In this document: piece after piece, positions 4,752 through 5,825 of the stretch
Position numbering within the stretch: the first letter of the stretch is position 1
How the letters are laid out: each line of letters opens with the position of its first letter
Program-made: the position numbers and the translations under genes
Notes under the pieces: model-generated
What the model was told of the DNA's origin: nothing
The model's database searches: none
What the model saw: the letters and a program-made list of their open reading frames with translations, nothing else
Assembly: GCA_943331855.1 (NCBI GenBank)
Contig: CALQNE010000230.1
Location: 1-5,825 of the forward strand
Length of the DNA stretch: 5,825 bases
Reading direction: 5' to 3'
DNA from: Bordetella parapertussis
Lineage (GTDB): Bacteria > Pseudomonadota > Gammaproteobacteria > Burkholderiales > Burkholderiaceae_B

Positions 4752-5738
4752 TTACTCGGCCTTGATTTCGGCTCGTTTGATGAGTGCGCTGTACATCGTC
4801 AGCTCGCGCTTAATGAGTTCGGCAAACTCAGCCGAAGAGTTACCCACTAGATCATTACCACCCTTGGTCTGCAAAGCCTCGATCACCTCAGCGTCTTGTA
4901 GCGCCTGGATGGTGCTTTGATTCAGGCGTTCGATAATTGCAGCCTCTGTGCCAGTCGGGGCAAATAATCCCACAAATTGCGTAATATCAAAGTCCTTAAA
5001 ACCCGCCTCTTGCATGGTGGGGATGTTGGGTAGCGAGCGTGCGCGCTTTGGGCCTGATACCGCAAAGGCTTTTAAACGTTTGTCTTGTATCAGGGGCGAG
5101 GCGGTCAAGACGGTATCAAACGTAAAGGCTAGCTGCCCGCCCAGCAGATCGACCAAGGCCGGCGCGCTACCTTTGTAGGGGACGTGATTGAACTGTGCGC
5201 CGCTTAGCATCGAAAACATTTCGCCGGCCAGGTGGCCGCCACCCCCAATTCCGGTTGAGCCGAAGCTGAGTTTGCCCGGTTGTGCCTTACCTTGAAGCAC
5301 AGCTTCGTTCAGTGTGTTGATCGACGAGGCTGCAGAGACGACAAGCACGTATTGAAACGACAACACCTGACTAATCGGTTGCAAGTCTTTGATTGGATCG
5401 TAAGGAACCTTGGCATACAGTACCGGGTTAATGACGATGGGGCCGCTCGCGGCCATGAGCAGCGTATAGCCATCTGGGGCCGATCTGACGACGGCATCCG
5501 TGCCTATCATGCCATTTGCGCCGCTACGATTTTCGACAATGACTGGGGTATTCAAGAGCGTACTCATGCGTTTTGCAACAACCCGTCCTGTAATGTCGGC
5601 ATTACCCCCTGCGGGGTAAGGGACGACCATTTTGATCGGCCGATTGGGGTAAGCCTGTGCCTGTGCAGAAGTGAGCCAGACCGGGCCGATGAGCAAGACT
5701 AAAACCAGAAAAAAGTCGTGAAAAATTCGAGTGTGCAT
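4752..5738 (-). CDS. Bug-family (TctC-like) tripartite tricarboxylate receptor, periplasmic substrate-binding protein
   Basis: At 328 residues this is a textbook Bug protein. Its signal peptide has a long hydrophobic core (FFLVLVLLIGPVWL, 9-22) and an Ala-Gln-Ala cleavage site before Tyr30. The mature start is YPNRPIKMVVPYPAGGNAD (30-48), which includes the canonical ligand loop. ENRSGANGMIG (69-79), SAPDGYTLL (86-94), GSTGIGGGGHLAGEMF (160-175) and HVPYKG (185-190) follow. It binds a carboxylate-like solute in the periplasm; the ligand is unknown and no TctA/TctB permease is in view. It aligns without large gaps to the Bug protein at 475-1458 (HLAGEMF falls at 169-175 in both), but the two are clearly diverged, so this is not a recent duplication. 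The ATG has no strong ribosome site; the next base upstream is a pyrimidine-rich leader. The gene is probably transcribed alone. Confidence 0.95.
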   Translation of the reverse strand: MHTRIFHDFFLVLVLLIGPVWLTSAQAQAYPNRPIKMVVPYPAGGNADITGRVVAKRMSTLLNTPVIVENRSGANGMIGTDAVVRSAPDGYTLLMAASGPIVINPVLYAKVPYDPIKDLQPISQVLSFQYVLVVSAASSINTLNEAVLQGKAQPGKLSFGSTGIGGGGHLAGEMFSMLSGAQFNHVPYKGSAPALVDLLGGQLAFTFDTVLTASPLIQDKRLKAFAVSGPKRARSLPNIPTMQEAGFKDFDITQFVGLFAPTGTEAAIIERLNQSTIQALQDAEVIEALQTKGGNDLVGNSSAEFAELIKRELTMYSALIKRAEIKAE

Positions 5739-5825
5739 GATGGATTTTGGGGTCTTGGGCTAGGTCGATTAAACTCTAGGCCCAATTTAGCTCAAATTAG
5801 TCAAAGAAAATACTATGTTCGCTGC
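5739..5825. other. Upstream spacer of the second Bug gene, with a possible start of a divergent gene at 5815
   Basis: This 87-bp stretch must hold or adjoin the promoter of the minus-strand Bug gene, but I find no convincing -35/-10 pair. On the plus strand an ATG at 5815-5817 follows AAAGAAAA (5803-5810) and is open for the remaining bases, so a divergent gene (often a LysR-type regulator beside Bug genes) may begin here. Eleven bases are too few to decide. Confidence 0.25.

Noticed and set aside
5280..5702. 140-codon plus-strand frame inside the second Bug gene
   Set aside because: Antisense shadow of a canonical Bug protein.
1..5825. CRISPR arrays, insertion sequences, transposase remnants or attachment sites
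   Set aside because: No regularly spaced repeats, no terminal inverted repeats with a transposase frame and no integrase were seen.

Overview
This window looks like chromosomal DNA of a betaproteobacterium, most likely Burkholderiales (Alcaligenaceae- or Comamonadaceae-like). The main evidence is two unlinked-to-permease Bug-family (TctC-like) periplasmic binding proteins, a protein group greatly expanded in that order, plus a set of small genes (DUF2237, TIGR03643, a CsgA-like short-chain dehydrogenase, a MerR regulator of the LitR/CarH type) that I associate with betaproteobacterial light/oxidative-stress neighbourhoods. The organism assignment is inference. No rRNA, tRNA, CRISPR, insertion sequence or intrinsic terminator was recognised.

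Layout. 1-474 (minus): 5' half of a DctP-type TRAP substrate-binding protein that runs off the left edge. 475-1458 (minus): Bug-family binding protein with a signal peptide; its TAG stop is directly followed, in the same frame, by the ATG of the DctP gene. 1459-1546: short divergent spacer. 1547-1924 (plus): DUF2237 protein. 1934-2905 (minus): MerR-family regulator, convergent with DUF2237 and separated from it by 9 bp. 2906-3062: very AT-rich divergent regulatory region containing a perfect 10-bp inverted repeat whose two arms each carry TATAAT, one per strand. 3063-3482, 3473-3772 and 3769-3981 (plus): three-gene overlapping operon of an Rrf2-like regulator, a TIGR03643 protein and a tiny cysteine-rich protein. 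3867-4577 (minus): short-chain dehydrogenase whose 3' end overlaps the cysteine-rich frame antisense by 115 bp. 4578-4751: spacer with a small dyad. 4752-5738 (minus): second Bug-family protein. 5739-5825: upstream spacer, possibly with the first codons of a divergent gene.

How the parts may work together. The outer genes are solute-capture proteins for carboxylate-type substrates with no membrane subunits in view. The centre (1547-4577) is a different unit: two DNA-binding regulators transcribed divergently from one shared region, surrounded by small conserved proteins of unknown function rich in cysteine or basic residues, and one reductase. From family associations I infer a photo-oxidative or redox stress block. 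It lacks, within this window, the photolyase/cryptochrome that I would expect nearby. The MerR protein has no visible cobalamin-ligand motif and the Rrf2 protein lacks the Fe-S cysteine triad, so if the block senses light or redox state it must do so in a non-canonical way.
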